A stretch of 45,073 nt of DNA from Acidimicrobiales bacterium (GTDB lineage: Bacteria; Actinomycetota; Acidimicrobiia; Acidimicrobiales; Iamiaceae), in the NCBI GenBank assembly GCA_020439505.1, contig JAGQSO010000050.1, forward strand, positions 1-45,073, written 5' to 3'. The notes beneath the pieces were generated by a model that worked only from the letters and a program-made list of their open reading frames with translations, made no database searches and was not told the origin of the DNA. Both the position numbers and the translations under genes were made by a program. Numbering within the stretch: the stretch's first letter is position 1; each line of letters begins with the position of its first letter. This document shows positions 23,912 to 33,187 of this stretch, in pieces.

Positions 23912-24739
23912 GTGCGCCCGCTCTCGGCCCGCAACCCCCGTGTCGCCCAGCTCAATCGGCTGGTGCGACGCCGGGAGGTGCGAGCCGAAGAGCGGGCGTT
24001 CGTCGTCGAAGGCCCGACCCTGTTGACCGCCGCACTCGATGCCGACAGGATGCCTACCGACCTGTTCGTCGACGAGGATGCCCTCGATCGGCCGGGGATC
24101 GCCCAGGTCCTCCAACGCGTGGCGATGTCCGGCCCCGGTGCGCCTGAGCCCTGGATTCTTCCCGCCGGGACCATCGACCGAGTCGGCGATGCGACGACGT
24201 CACAAGGCGTCGTGGCCGTCGTACCGACGGTGGAGAGTCAGTGGCCGGAGCCGGCGGGCACCGACCTGGTCATGGTCCTGGCCGATGTCGCCGACCCCGG
24301 AAACGCCGGCACGTTGTTGCGCACCGCCACCGCCGCCGGAGCGGGGGCGGTGGCGGCCACCGGAGTCGACCTGACCAGCCCCAAGGTGGTCCGTTCGTCG
24401 GCTGGATCGGTCTTCTCGGTCGATCTGCTCGCCCCCGAGGACATCGTCCAGGCTGTCCGACGCCTGGCCGACGCCGGATACCTCACCGTCGGAACCACCG
24501 TCGAGGGCGGGCTGCCCTATGACGAGGGGGACTACACCGGTCCGACCGCGATCGTGGTCGGCAACGAGGCCCACGGGCTCGCTCCGGAGGTCATCGACGT
24601 CTTGGACCTCGTGGTCACCATCCCCATGTCGGGGCCCACCGAGTCGTTGAACGTGGCGATGGCCGGAACCGTGGTGGCCTTCGAGGTGCTTCGTCAACGG
24701 CGCCACACCACCGCTGACACGGGCCGGTCCCGTGGGTGA
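23912..24739 (+). CDS. SpoU-family 23S rRNA/tRNA 2'-O-methyltransferase
   Basis: 275-residue SPOUT methyltransferase. An N-terminal substrate-binding domain of the RlmB/TsnR kind (about 5-95, with NPRVAQLNRLVRRR and FVVEGPTLL) precedes the SPOUT domain. SpoU motifs are DPGNAGTLLRTA, VVGNEAHGL and IPMSGPTESLNVAMAG. It likely methylates a ribose in 23S rRNA. The location between rplT and pheS is conserved in actinobacteria (tsnR-like gene). GTG start at 23912; its stop overlaps the pheS GTG (GTGA). Confidence 0.9.
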   Translation: MRPLSARNPRVAQLNRLVRRREVRAEERAFVVEGPTLLTAALDADRMPTDLFVDEDALDRPGIAQVLQRVAMSGPGAPEPWILPAGTIDRVGDATTSQGVVAVVPTVESQWPEPAGTDLVMVLADVADPGNAGTLLRTATAAGAGAVAATGVDLTSPKVVRSSAGSVFSVDLLAPEDIVQAVRRLADAGYLTVGTTVEGGLPYDEGDYTGPTAIVVGNEAHGLAPEVIDVLDLVVTIPMSGPTESLNVAMAGTVVAFEVLRQRRHTTADTGRSRG

Positions 24740-25788
24740 CCGAACTGAATGGACTCCGGACCCCTCCAGGCGCAAAAGTTCCTGACACCATGATCGACGA
24801 CATCCGCCGCATCCAAGCCGATGCCGTCTCCCGCCTCGGTGCCGCCGCCACGCTGGAGGACCTGGGTGTGCTGGAACGGGAGCTGCTGGGCAAGACCTCG
24901 GAGCTGACCGGGTTCAAGAAGCTCATGGGTGGCCTCGACAACGAGGCCAAGCGGGAGGTCGGCGGCGCGCTGAACGCCGCTCGCGAGGCGATGACGGCGG
25001 CGGCGACCGCCCGCCGGGCCGACCTGGAGATCTTGGCGTCACGCCACCGGGCCGAGGCCGAGCGACTCGACCTGAGCGAGGTTCGCGCCGGCCGCGACGC
25101 CGGCCATCTCCACCTGGTCACCCAGACCATCGAAGAGCTCGAGGACGTCTTCGTAGGCATGGGCTTCAACGTCGCCGAAGGTCCCGAGGTCGAGGACGAC
25201 TGGCACAACTTCACCGCACTCAACTTCGGTGAGTACCACCCGGCCCGGGACATGCAGGACACGTTCTTCGTGGGGCTGGGCGGACCCCGTGAGGTGGTGA
25301 TGCGCACCCACACCTCTCCGGTGCAGATACGGGTCATGGAGCACCAAGCCCCTCCCATCTACTCGGTCATGCCGGGTCGGGTGTACCGCAACGAGGCCAC
25401 CGACGCCACCCACCTGGCGGTGTTCCACCAGATCGAATGCCTGGTGGTGGACCGGGGGATCACCTTCGGACATCTGGCCGGAACCATCGACAGGTTCACC
25501 AAGGCCTACTTCGGGCCGGGCTGGACCTCGCGCCTGCGCCCGTCGTACTTCCCCTTCACCGAGCCGTCGGCCGAGTTCGACATCCAACGACCCGACGGCA
25601 CCTGGCTGGAGCTGGGCGGCTGCGGGATGGTCCACCCCAACGTGTTGTCCAACTGCGGGATCGACCCCGAGGAGTTCTCCGGCTTCGCCTTCGGCTTCGG
25701 CTTGGACCGCCTGGCCGCCACGAGGCACGGAGTCACCGACCTCCGCGAGTTGGCCAGCACCGACATCCGTTTCCTCGAGCAGTTCTGA
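24736..25788 (+). CDS. pheS: Phenylalanyl-tRNA synthetase alpha chain
   Basis: 350-residue catalytic subunit of the (alpha-beta)2 enzyme that charges tRNA-Phe. The N-terminal coiled coil spans about 20-100. Class II motif 2 lies around VYRNEATDATHLAVFHQIE and motif 3 is GFAFGFGLDRLAA near the end; HTSPVQIR and the Phe-binding region FPFTEPSAEFDI are present. The GTG at 24736 overlaps the upstream stop; a start at the ATG 24790 (MIDDIRRIQ) would fit the family length equally well. Confidence 0.95.
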   Translation: MTELNGLRTPPGAKVPDTMIDDIRRIQADAVSRLGAAATLEDLGVLERELLGKTSELTGFKKLMGGLDNEAKREVGGALNAAREAMTAAATARRADLEILASRHRAEAERLDLSEVRAGRDAGHLHLVTQTIEELEDVFVGMGFNVAEGPEVEDDWHNFTALNFGEYHPARDMQDTFFVGLGGPREVVMRTHTSPVQIRVMEHQAPPIYSVMPGRVYRNEATDATHLAVFHQIECLVVDRGITFGHLAGTIDRFTKAYFGPGWTSRLRPSYFPFTEPSAEFDIQRPDGTWLELGGCGMVHPNVLSNCGIDPEEFSGFAFGFGLDRLAATRHGVTDLRELASTDIRFLEQF

Positions 25789-25815
25789 CCCACCCGCTCC
25801 CACCCAAGGCCCACC

Positions 25816-28233
25816 ATGAAGGTCCTCCACTCCTGGTTGCAGCAGTACCTCGATGCTCCGGTGTCGCCGGAGTCAGTTGCCGCCGCCTTCGACGACCTGG
25901 GAACCCCGGTCGAGGAGGAGACGCGACTGGGTGAGGGGCTGGCCGGGATCGAGGTCGTGCAGGTCCTTGCCCTGCGCCCACACCCCAACGCCGACAAGAT
26001 CCAGCTGGTCGACGTCGACCGGGGTGATGGCGAGGCGCTCCAGATCTGCTGTGGGGCATCCAACATGGCGGTTGGTGACAAGCTGCCGCTGGCCACCCTG
26101 GGCACGGTGATGCCCGGGGGGATGTCGATCGAGAGGCGCAAGCTCCGGGGAGAGTGGTCCAACGGGATGCTGTGCTCGGCCCGTGAGATGGGCCTGGGAG
26201 ATGACCACGGCGGCATCTTGATCCTCGACTCGTCGTTGGCCTTGGGCATGCCGGTGACCGAGGCCCTCGGTATCGAGCCCGACGTGTTGTGGGAGCTCGA
26301 GATCAACCCCAACCGTCCCGACGCCATGTCGGTGGTCGGACTGGCTCGCGACGTGGCCGCCAAGGTGGGTGTGGGTTTCGTTCCCCCTGCCTCGCCCAGT
26401 GCCATAGCTGTCGACGGGGCCGATCCGGTCGCGTGGGGCGCGTCGGGGGGAGGTGGACGGAACTCCGCGTCGAGGTCCGATGGTTCTGATATCGCAGTGG
26501 AGATCGTCGACCCGGTTGGCTGTGGCCGGTTCGTGGCCAGGGTGCTGACCGGGGTCGATCCTTCGGCCACCACCCCGCAGTGGATGCAGCGCCGCCTGAC
26601 CGCCCTGGGCATGCGTCCCATCTCGGCCATGGTGGACATCTCCAACTACGTGATGTTGGAGATGGGTCAGCCCAACCATCCCTACGATCTGGCCAAGGTG
26701 GCCGAGCACACCCTCGGTGTGCGGCGGGCCCGCGACGGCGAGTCCATGGTGACCCTCGATGACGTGAGCCGCAGCTTCACCACCGACGACCTGCTCATCG
26801 TGGACGGAGCAGACCGGGCCGTCGGGATTGCCGGGATCATGGGCGGAGCCGACTGCGAGATCAGTTCCGCGACCACCGAGGTCCTGTTGGAGATGGCCTG
26901 GTTCGATCCCACCTCGATCAGCCGGAGCTCTCGCCGACTGGGCCTCCGTTCGGAGGCGTCGGCCCGGTTCGAGAAGGGTGCCGACCCCGGGGTCATCACC
27001 GCCGCGGCCGACCGCTTCTGTGAGTTGGCGGCGCAGATCTGCGGTGCGGTCACCGAACCGCTACAGGTCGATGTCCGGGGCTCACTGCCTGGGCGGCCCC
27101 CGGTGCTCGTCCGCTCCGCTCGGGTCAACGCTGTGCTCGGGACATCCTTGACGTCGGACCGGATCTCCGAACTGCTGGAGCCGATCGGTTTCGCTGCCGT
27201 CGCCGACGGCGAGGACCATCTGGTCACGATTCCGACCTGGCGGTTCGATTCCGCCACCGAGATCGACGTGATCGAGGAGATCGGTCGCCATGAGGGCTAC
27301 CGGAACATCCCCAACCGCGAGCTCACCGAGCCTCGCTCGGGGCGCCTGACCGGCCGCCAGATGGAACGGCGCGCCGTGCGTCGTCTGATGTGTGGCCTGG
27401 GCTTGGCCGAGGCGCAGCCGCTCCCGTTCCTGGCCCCCGGTCAGCTGGCTGCGGCCGGTCTCGACCCGGCCGGAATCGAGTTGGTCAACCCGCTGGTGGC
27501 CGAGGAGTCGGTGCTGCGCACCGCGCTGCTGCCTGGGATGGTTGCTGCGGTGGCCCACAACCACGCCCGACGTCAGCTCGGTGTCGGCCTCTGGGAGATC
27601 GGCCACGTCTTCTTGCCGCCACCAGACGGCCAGGTCCTACCCGACGAGCGTGAACACCTGGCGGTGGCGCTGGCCGGGCGGGAGGCTCCAGCGGCCGTGG
27701 AGGTTTGGCAGATCTTGGCCGAACAGCTCCGTCTCGACACCCCGACGGTGGCCAACGCCGAGCTCCCGGGCCTGCACCCGACCCGTGGCGCCCGGGTCGA
27801 GGTTGCCGGGGTCCCAGTGGGGATCGTGGGTGAGATCGACCCGGCTGTTCTTGGCCGCCATGACATCGACGAACGGGTGGCATACCTGGAGGTCGACCTT
27901 GGTGCTCTGGCGGCTGCGCCGCGCCGCAGTGAGGCCTACCGCCAGATCAGCCGTTTCCCCTCCAGCGACATCGATCTGGCCTTCGAGGTTCCCGATGAGA
28001 CCTCGGCCGAATCGGTGGAGGCAACCCTGCTAGGCGGCGATGGTCTGGTCTGGTCGGTGCGGTTGTTCGACGTCTACCGGGGGACTCCGGTGGCTGATGG
28101 CCGTCGGAGCCTGGCCTTCTCGGTACGGCTCCAAGCCGTTGATCGCACCCTCACCGACGCCGAGGTGACCGAGGTGAGGGCCAACCTCATCAACGAGGTC
28201 GAGTCGACGCACCGCGCTACCCTCCGAGGCTGA
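25816..28233 (+). CDS. pheT: Phenylalanyl-tRNA synthetase beta chain
   Basis: 805-residue partner of PheS, a normal length. Domains in order: an N-terminal OB-fold tRNA-binding domain (about 40-150, PHPNADKIQLVDVD), the B3/B4 editing domain (about 210-390), B5 (about 405-480), a class II-like catalytic-fold domain without activity (about 480-690), and the C-terminal FDX-ACB anticodon-binding domain (about 710-805, SRFPSSDIDLAFEVP). The start MKVLHSWLQQYL is typical. Separated from pheS by 27 bases. Confidence 0.96.
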   Translation: MKVLHSWLQQYLDAPVSPESVAAAFDDLGTPVEEETRLGEGLAGIEVVQVLALRPHPNADKIQLVDVDRGDGEALQICCGASNMAVGDKLPLATLGTVMPGGMSIERRKLRGEWSNGMLCSAREMGLGDDHGGILILDSSLALGMPVTEALGIEPDVLWELEINPNRPDAMSVVGLARDVAAKVGVGFVPPASPSAIAVDGADPVAWGASGGGGRNSASRSDGSDIAVEIVDPVGCGRFVARVLTGVDPSATTPQWMQRRLTALGMRPISAMVDISNYVMLEMGQPNHPYDLAKVAEHTLGVRRARDGESMVTLDDVSRSFTTDDLLIVDGADRAVGIAGIMGGADCEISSATTEVLLEMAWFDPTSISRSSRRLGLRSEASARFEKGADPGVITAAADRFCELAAQICGAVTEPLQVDVRGSLPGRPPVLVRSARVNAVLGTSLTSDRISELLEPIGFAAVADGEDHLVTIPTWRFDSATEIDVIEEIGRHEGYRNIPNRELTEPRSGRLTGRQMERRAVRRLMCGLGLAEAQPLPFLAPGQLAAAGLDPAGIELVNPLVAEESVLRTALLPGMVAAVAHNHARRQLGVGLWEIGHVFLPPPDGQVLPDEREHLAVALAGREAPAAVEVWQILAEQLRLDTPTVANAELPGLHPTRGARVEVAGVPVGIVGEIDPAVLGRHDIDERVAYLEVDLGALAAAPRRSEAYRQISRFPSSDIDLAFEVPDETSAESVEATLLGGDGLVWSVRLFDVYRGTPVADGRRSLAFSVRLQAVDRTLTDAEVTEVRANLINEVESTHRATLRG

Positions 28234-28250
28234 TCGCGAGAGGAGCGGAC

Positions 28251-28766
28251 ATGTCCCAAGCTCACCAACCGTCGGGACAGATCGACATCCACCCGAGCTA
28301 CTTCTTCCTCGCCTTCCTCCTGAGCCTTTTCAAGCCGAAGGCCTCGATCAACGGGTCAGCGCCTTTCGACATCAAATGGGGTTCCAACCCGATCCCGGTG
28401 GCACCCGGTCGTTACCAGGTCGAGGTATGGCTGCCGTACCTGTTCCTCCCCCAGATGGGCAAGAACGGTATGACCGTGGACGTCCCAGATGGCGGTGCGG
28501 TCAAGGTGACCTGGCGAGCCCCCTGGCTGGTTTTCCTGCAGGGCAAGATCACCGCTCAAGGTCCTGTCGACTTGTCGTCGGGGGTTCAGGCCGGGATGGG
28601 GTCCGGGGCGCCTTCGCCGGCGCTGGCCGCCCAGGCATCGGCCCCGGTCGGTGGATGGTTCCCCGATCCCAGCGGTCGTTACGAGTCCCGCTACTACGAC
28701 GGCACGGCCTGGACCGAACACGTCGCCAGAGCCGGAGTGCAGTCAACCGACCCGATCGGTTCCTGA
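28251..28766 (+). CDS. DUF2510-domain protein
   Basis: 171 residues, function unknown. Residues ~10-110 form a beta-rich region with a hydrophobic stretch (YFFLAFLLSLF, 17-27). A Gly/Ala/Ser linker leads to a C-terminal DUF2510 module (about 134-160, GWFPDPSGRYESRYYDG then TAWTEHV). DUF2510 is common in actinobacterial envelope-associated proteins, often beside membrane segments. It follows pheT by 17 bases with GAGAGGAG as ribosome-binding site, but a shared role is not implied. Confidence 0.7.
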   Translation: MSQAHQPSGQIDIHPSYFFLAFLLSLFKPKASINGSAPFDIKWGSNPIPVAPGRYQVEVWLPYLFLPQMGKNGMTVDVPDGGAVKVTWRAPWLVFLQGKITAQGPVDLSSGVQAGMGSGAPSPALAAQASAPVGGWFPDPSGRYESRYYDGTAWTEHVARAGVQSTDPIGS

Positions 28767-28776
28767 CGCCGGGCCC

Positions 28777-29721
28777 TCAGCGCTCGAAGCCTCGGGCGAG
28801 CGCGGCGATCGCCGCTCGCTCGTAGTCGGCCGCCGATGGCAACAGACGGGTGAAGGCAAACGTCAGGTGTACATGACCGGACAACATCCGGTAGGTGGCG
28901 GGAACTCCAGCGGCCTCGAGGGCGGCGGCATAGGCCCGCCCATCGTCTCTGAGCTTGTCGAACTCCGCGCTCATGATCCAGGCCGGCGGAAGACCGCTGA
29001 GGTCTGGGGCCAACAGGGGCGATGCATAGGGATCGGTAGCCATGGTCCGATCGGCCAAGTAGCAGTCGAGGAACTCCTCGATGGCAGCGCTGTCGAGCAG
29101 GTAGCCGTCGGGGACATCACGGAACGACGGCTGCGACAGGGTCAGGTCCAACGCCGGAACATCAAGCCACTGGTACACGATGCTCGGCCCGCCGCGGTCA
29201 CGGCTCATCAGACACAGGGCGGCGGCCAAGTTGCCACCGGCGGACTCGCCACCAACGGCCACCCGGGCGGCATCGAGATCGAGGCGGTCGGCATGATCGA
29301 CCAACCACTCCAGCGCCGAGTAGCAATCCTCGACCGGTGTCGGAAAGGCGTTCTCCGGAGCCAGCCGATAGTCGACAGAGGCCACCACGCATCGAGCGCC
29401 CGCCGCGATGGCCCGGCATCGACCATCTCGTTCCTCGACAGTCCCGGTGCACCACCCACCCCCGTGGATGAACAGGTACAAGGGGAACGGGCCCGAACCA
29501 TGGGGTCGGTAGATGCGAACCCGGATCCGGCCGTCTCGCACCGGCACATCGAGGTCAACCTGTTCGGCGGGTACCGGCCCAGCAGGGATCACCAGGCCTG
29601 CCCCTCGGCGAGATACGGCCGCAGCCTGACGACGTCGAGTGGCAATCGATGCACCGCTCGACCGGCGATCCGCTCTGGTGAAGACCCGGACCAGCCAGGA
29701 CACTCGGCGTTCTAGGGGCAT
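28777..29721 (-). CDS. Alpha/beta hydrolase (hormone-sensitive-lipase type)
   Basis: 314-residue esterase/lipase-like enzyme. The oxyanion motif HGGGW and the nucleophile motif GESAGG are clear, with Asp in the MSAEFDKLRDDG region and His in LSGHVHLTF completing a plausible Ser-Asp-His triad. No signal peptide. It is the last gene of the minus-strand P450 operon, 128 bases after the preceding stop, so membership is likely but not certain. Related hydrolases cleave short-chain or sterol/lipid esters. Confidence 0.88.
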   Translation of the reverse strand: MPLERRVSWLVRVFTRADRRSSGASIATRRRQAAAVSRRGAGLVIPAGPVPAEQVDLDVPVRDGRIRVRIYRPHGSGPFPLYLFIHGGGWCTGTVEERDGRCRAIAAGARCVVASVDYRLAPENAFPTPVEDCYSALEWLVDHADRLDLDAARVAVGGESAGGNLAAALCLMSRDRGGPSIVYQWLDVPALDLTLSQPSFRDVPDGYLLDSAAIEEFLDCYLADRTMATDPYASPLLAPDLSGLPPAWIMSAEFDKLRDDGRAYAAALEAAGVPATYRMLSGHVHLTFAFTRLLPSAADYERAAIAALARGFER

Positions 29722-29849
29722 GGGATCACTCCGAACGGGGTCTTGGTCGACAGGGACGACATCGGGTGATGGTGCGACCAGGCGGGTGGTGGTCGCGACT
29801 ACATCACAACGCGGTCACCCAGGTGACGCCCCCGTGCTTGGGCTCTCGG

Positions 29850-31127
29850 TCAGATTGGTCGTTGGAAGGCGAAGGCGGCGCCGGTGGAGAACTCGGCGAG
29901 GGTGACCTCGTCGAACTGGGGGGCAGGCTCGGCGTCGGGGTCGAGCGTCACCGCCCAGGTGGCGACGGTGCCGGGGAGCGCGCTCACTCGCTGCAACCGC
30001 GCCAGGGGGGCCACGGCCTGGACGGAGGCTGAGAGGGCACGGTCGTCGTGTTCCACCATGATCTGGGGCCAGCTCAGGCCGTCGGCCTCTCCGAGGGCCG
30101 GGCACGGGCCCAGGGACACCAGCAGTTCCGTATCGGCGTGGGACAGGCGAAGGTCGACGTAGGGGCGGGGGAGGAAGACCGGATGCACGGCCAGCACCTC
30201 GGCCACTCCGGCGAGGTCGGGTCCGGCGCCGAGCAGGGCGGCCAGTCTCTTGGCGGCCAGTCCGGCCACGCCACATACCTGTTTGCCTCCCACGACAACC
30301 GCCTCGGCTCCGCCGGAGCGGTCGGTAACCGGCAGCAGGAACGCTCGGGACAGGAGGTGGCACTGGAGCGCAAGCTCCTCCGCGATGGCAGCCAGGGTGG
30401 CCGAGGAGAACCGGGACAACCTCAGGTCAGGGTCCATCGGGCCGCGGTAGTCGTTGGCCCCGTCGGTGTCGGGCAGGTCAGTGGGCCGTACCGCCAGCGG
30501 CAGGCGGGCCACTTCGGAGTCGGCGACCCGCTCGGCGTCAGCGGGAAATGGGAGCGGATCGGCGCCGGGGTCGACGGTGATGGTCCAGGCGCAGTGGGGC
30601 TGGCGATCGGCGGGGATGCGGGGAGGTCGGTGGATCGGTCGTATCCGGGCCCGGGGGTTGGTGGCGGCCGCGGTGGCGTCGAAGGTGGGGTCCTCGATGG
30701 TGTGGCACATGGTGTGCACGTAGTCCTCGCCCATTGGCTCCACGTCCATGAGCGCCCCGCAGTGGTCGAGGTGGAACTCGGCGTGGTCGTCGTCGTGGAC
30801 GGTGAAGCGGAAGTCCAAGAACTCGAGCGGCCCGCCGATGTCGAGCTGGATGTTCTTGCAGATGGTGGCCACCGACGGGGACTCGAAGTCCAAGAGGGCC
30901 TGCATCCGACGGCTGTAGTTGGGGCTGGCCCCCATCCACTCCGCAATGGCGATCTCGGCCATCCCGTCCCGGCCGTAGCGCTCTATCAGGTGAGGCATCC
31001 CGGATCGGTCGATCATGTGGCCGCACAACAAGAGCTCACGCACCAACAGCGCCAGGTCCTGGTGGCTTCGCCCGGCGAACGGTTCCGCGGCGCGCCGGCT
31101 CACACCGGCCAGGGAATGTTGTGTCAC
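29850..31127 (-). CDS. Unrecognised 425-residue protein in the P450 operon
   Basis: No family recognised. GTG start at 31127 overlaps the stop of the upstream CMD gene (GTGA). The N-terminal half is helical and carries a conserved-looking cluster of polar and metal-type residues: EFHLDHCGALMDVEP, then GEDYVHTMCHTIEDPTFD. The middle is Pro/Arg-rich (PRARIRPIHRPPRIP), and the C-terminal half is Ala/Leu-rich with repeated beta-like segments. No membrane segment or signal peptide. The His/Cys/Asp cluster could bind a metal or form an active site; this is inference. Tight coupling to the operon suggests a role in the same pathway. Confidence 0.65.
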   Translation of the reverse strand: MTQHSLAGVSRRAAEPFAGRSHQDLALLVRELLLCGHMIDRSGMPHLIERYGRDGMAEIAIAEWMGASPNYSRRMQALLDFESPSVATICKNIQLDIGGPLEFLDFRFTVHDDDHAEFHLDHCGALMDVEPMGEDYVHTMCHTIEDPTFDATAAATNPRARIRPIHRPPRIPADRQPHCAWTITVDPGADPLPFPADAERVADSEVARLPLAVRPTDLPDTDGANDYRGPMDPDLRLSRFSSATLAAIAEELALQCHLLSRAFLLPVTDRSGGAEAVVVGGKQVCGVAGLAAKRLAALLGAGPDLAGVAEVLAVHPVFLPRPYVDLRLSHADTELLVSLGPCPALGEADGLSWPQIMVEHDDRALSASVQAVAPLARLQRVSALPGTVATWAVTLDPDAEPAPQFDEVTLAEFSTGAAFAFQRPI

Positions 31128-31486
31128 TGGTTCTTCTCGTGGCGGCTGATGATCTGTTCCACCTCGGTGTTCAGGCGGGCGGCCCGAGGCCAACCGGCGT
31201 AGTGGGCCAGGAACACCACCAGCGTGCGGAGATCGTCGGCGTCGAGCTCTCCCAATTTCAGCGCCGCGTCCAGCTGTAGCCCTGCTACGTCCTCCAGCCC
31301 GCTTGCGGCGGCCATGCCGATGAGGACCAGGCGGCGGTCGCGCACCGAGAGCTTCCCGTCGGCCCAGACCTCACCGAAGAGGTGGTCGACCGTCGCCACC
31401 TCGAAAGGTTTGCTCGGCTCGATGTCCCAGCCGTACACCTGGCGCATCTGGTCCTTGCCGCGCTGGCGTCGATCCTCGTTGCTCAT
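31124..31486 (-). CDS. Carboxymuconolactone-decarboxylase-family protein
   Basis: 120 residues with the all-helical CMD fold: GWDIEPSKPFEVATVDHLFGEVWA, then LSVRDRRLVLIGMAAASG and LVVFLAHYAGWPRAARLN. The CxxC of AhpD-type peroxidase members is absent, so a true decarboxylase-like or other non-redox role is more likely. Starts by ATGA overlap with the upstream dehydrogenase and ends by GTGA overlap with the next gene. From memory, M. tuberculosis Rv0771 in the cyp51 neighbourhood encodes a protein of this family. Confidence 0.85.
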   Translation of the reverse strand: MSNEDRRQRGKDQMRQVYGWDIEPSKPFEVATVDHLFGEVWADGKLSVRDRRLVLIGMAAASGLEDVAGLQLDAALKLGELDADDLRTLVVFLAHYAGWPRAARLNTEVEQIISRHEKNQ

Positions 31487-32382
31487 CGATCTGCTCCTGG
31501 GGTGTCGGTGTCGGCGGGGGTCGCGGTGTGGGGGACACCCAGTGAGTCCGCCAGGCGGTCCAGGGCCAGGCGGGCCACGGCCATGTCCAGGCCCAGGTCC
31601 TCGCCCAGGGCGATGGCCAGTGACAGGTCCTTCTCCCCGAGGCCGCGGGTGTGCACGAAGATGTCGTGCAGCCCGTCCGCGGTGGGCAGGGGAGCGGTGG
31701 TGGCGCGAAGCATCACCGAGCCCGGTCCTCCGGTGACCTTGTCGGAGTGGCGGACCACGTCGCCGAGCAGGGCGAGGTCGACGCCGGCGGCCTCGGCCAG
31801 GCGGGTGGCCTCTCCCACCGCCACGAACGAAGCGAAGGTGATCAGGTTGCGGGCCAGCTTGGCCCGGGTACCCGCCCCCACCGGGCCGAGGTGGGCCACC
31901 AGGGTGCCGAGGCGTTCCAAGGGACCCCGCGCCAAGTCGACCGCCTCGTCGGAACCGCCGACCATCAGGGCCAAGGTTCCGCCGTGGGCGCCGATGGCCC
32001 CGCCGCTCACCGGGGCGTCGATCACGTGGACTCCGTGGGCGGCGGCGCGCTCGGCCAGGCGGGCCGGGGTGTCGGCTTCCACTGTGGAATGGATGGCCAC
32101 CACGGTCCCTGGCGTGGCGGTTGACAGGATGCCGTCGGTGCCGCACAGCACCGACTCGACCTGGGCGTCGTCTCGGACCATCACCGATATGACCCTGGCC
32201 TTCTGGGCCACCTCGGCGGGACTGGATGCGACCGTGATCCCTCTTCGGGCGAACGGTTCGGTCGCCTCCGTGAACACGTCGAACACCGTCAGTCCGCCCG
32301 GCCAGTCGCGCAGACGTTTGGCCATTGGCCCGCCGATCTGGCCGAGTCCGATGAAACCGACCGGTACCTGATCTTCGCTCAT
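31483..32382 (-). CDS. NAD-binding 3-hydroxyisobutyrate-dehydrogenase-like enzyme
   Basis: 299-residue beta-hydroxyacid dehydrogenase family member. Rossmann motif GFIGLGQIGGPMA near 9-21, the substrate loop DAPVSGGAIGAHGGTL near 120-135 and the catalytic Lys in GAGTRAKLARNL are all present. It likely oxidises a hydroxy acid with NAD(P). Start at the ATG 32382, which overlaps the SDR stop (ATGA). The equivalent gene in the M. tuberculosis cyp51 region, as I recall, is Rv0770. Confidence 0.88.
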   Translation of the reverse strand: MSEDQVPVGFIGLGQIGGPMAKRLRDWPGGLTVFDVFTEATEPFARRGITVASSPAEVAQKARVISVMVRDDAQVESVLCGTDGILSTATPGTVVAIHSTVEADTPARLAERAAAHGVHVIDAPVSGGAIGAHGGTLALMVGGSDEAVDLARGPLERLGTLVAHLGPVGAGTRAKLARNLITFASFVAVGEATRLAEAAGVDLALLGDVVRHSDKVTGGPGSVMLRATTAPLPTADGLHDIFVHTRGLGEKDLSLAIALGEDLGLDMAVARLALDRLADSLGVPHTATPADTDTPGADR

Positions 32383-33134
32383 GACCGGAAGATCTGGCCG
32401 CCGTCGACGGCCAGGATCTGGCCGGTGACCCACGCCGCGTCGTCTGACAGCAAGAACAGACAGGCCCCGACCATGTCGGCGGGGGTACCGGGGCGTTTGA
32501 TGGCCAGGTCTTTGACCAGGCTCTTGACCATGCCTTCACCGACCTGGTTGCGGGTGGCTTCGGTGTCGGTGGGGCCGGGAGCGATGGCGTTGACCCGGAT
32601 CCCCTGCCCTCCCAGTTCGTGGGCGAGCTGCTGGGTGAGGCCGTTCATCCCGACCTTGGCCAGTCCGTAGAAACCCGAGTACAGCCAGGCCGCGGTGGAG
32701 GACTGGTTGACGATCGCGCCTCCGCCCCGCTTGGCCATGTGGGGGTAGCAGGCCCGGGTGCACAGCAGGGCGCCGTTCATGTTCACGGCCATGAACCGCT
32801 GGTAGTAGTCCCAGTCCACGCTGATGAGCAGATCGAACTGCATGGTGCCGTAGATGGCGGCGTTGTTGACCAGCAGGTCGATGCCTCCGAAACGCTCGAC
32901 GGTGGAAGCGGCCAGAGCCAGGGTGGAATCCACATCGCTGACGTCCACCTTCACGAACGCCGCGTCGCCACCTCCCGCTGCGGCAATGTCGGCCGCGGTG
33001 GCGCGGCCCTTTTCCTCGTCGAGGTCGGCCACTACCACCGATGCCCCTTCGGTGGCTAGGGCTCGGGCGTAGGCCTCGCCGATTCCTCCGGCGGCACCGG
33101 TGACGATCGCCACCTTCCCGTCGAACCTGTTCAT
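32379..33134 (-). CDS. Short-chain dehydrogenase/reductase
   Basis: 251 residues, classical SDR. Cofactor motif TGAAGGIG (12-19), NNAA near 89-92, catalytic Ser in NQSST and YGLAK (Tyr-x3-Lys) near 155-159; the C-terminal WVTGQILAVDGG segment is typical. Probably oxidises an alcohol made by one of the P450 enzymes. The 101-base gap to the upstream aldehyde dehydrogenase contains a small tandem repeat. Confidence 0.9.
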   Translation of the reverse strand: MNRFDGKVAIVTGAAGGIGEAYARALATEGASVVVADLDEEKGRATAADIAAAGGGDAAFVKVDVSDVDSTLALAASTVERFGGIDLLVNNAAIYGTMQFDLLISVDWDYYQRFMAVNMNGALLCTRACYPHMAKRGGGAIVNQSSTAAWLYSGFYGLAKVGMNGLTQQLAHELGGQGIRVNAIAPGPTDTEATRNQVGEGMVKSLVKDLAIKRPGTPADMVGACLFLLSDDAAWVTGQILAVDGGQIFRS

Positions 33135-33187
33135 GTGTCGTCTCGTTTCAAGTTGCTGGTCGTTGGTGCGATTGGTTGAGCGGTGGC

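Noticed and set aside
30048..31202. Long plus-strand open frame opposite the unknown P450-operon gene
   Set aside because: Composition (runs of Gly, Val, Gly-His) is that of an antisense shadow, and the minus strand has operon-type start/stop overlaps on both sides. Because the minus-strand protein is itself unrecognised, this rejection is slightly less certain than others.
31382..32371. Plus-strand open frame of 329 codons opposite the CMD and dehydrogenase genes
   Set aside because: Both minus-strand genes have clear family motifs; the plus frame has none.
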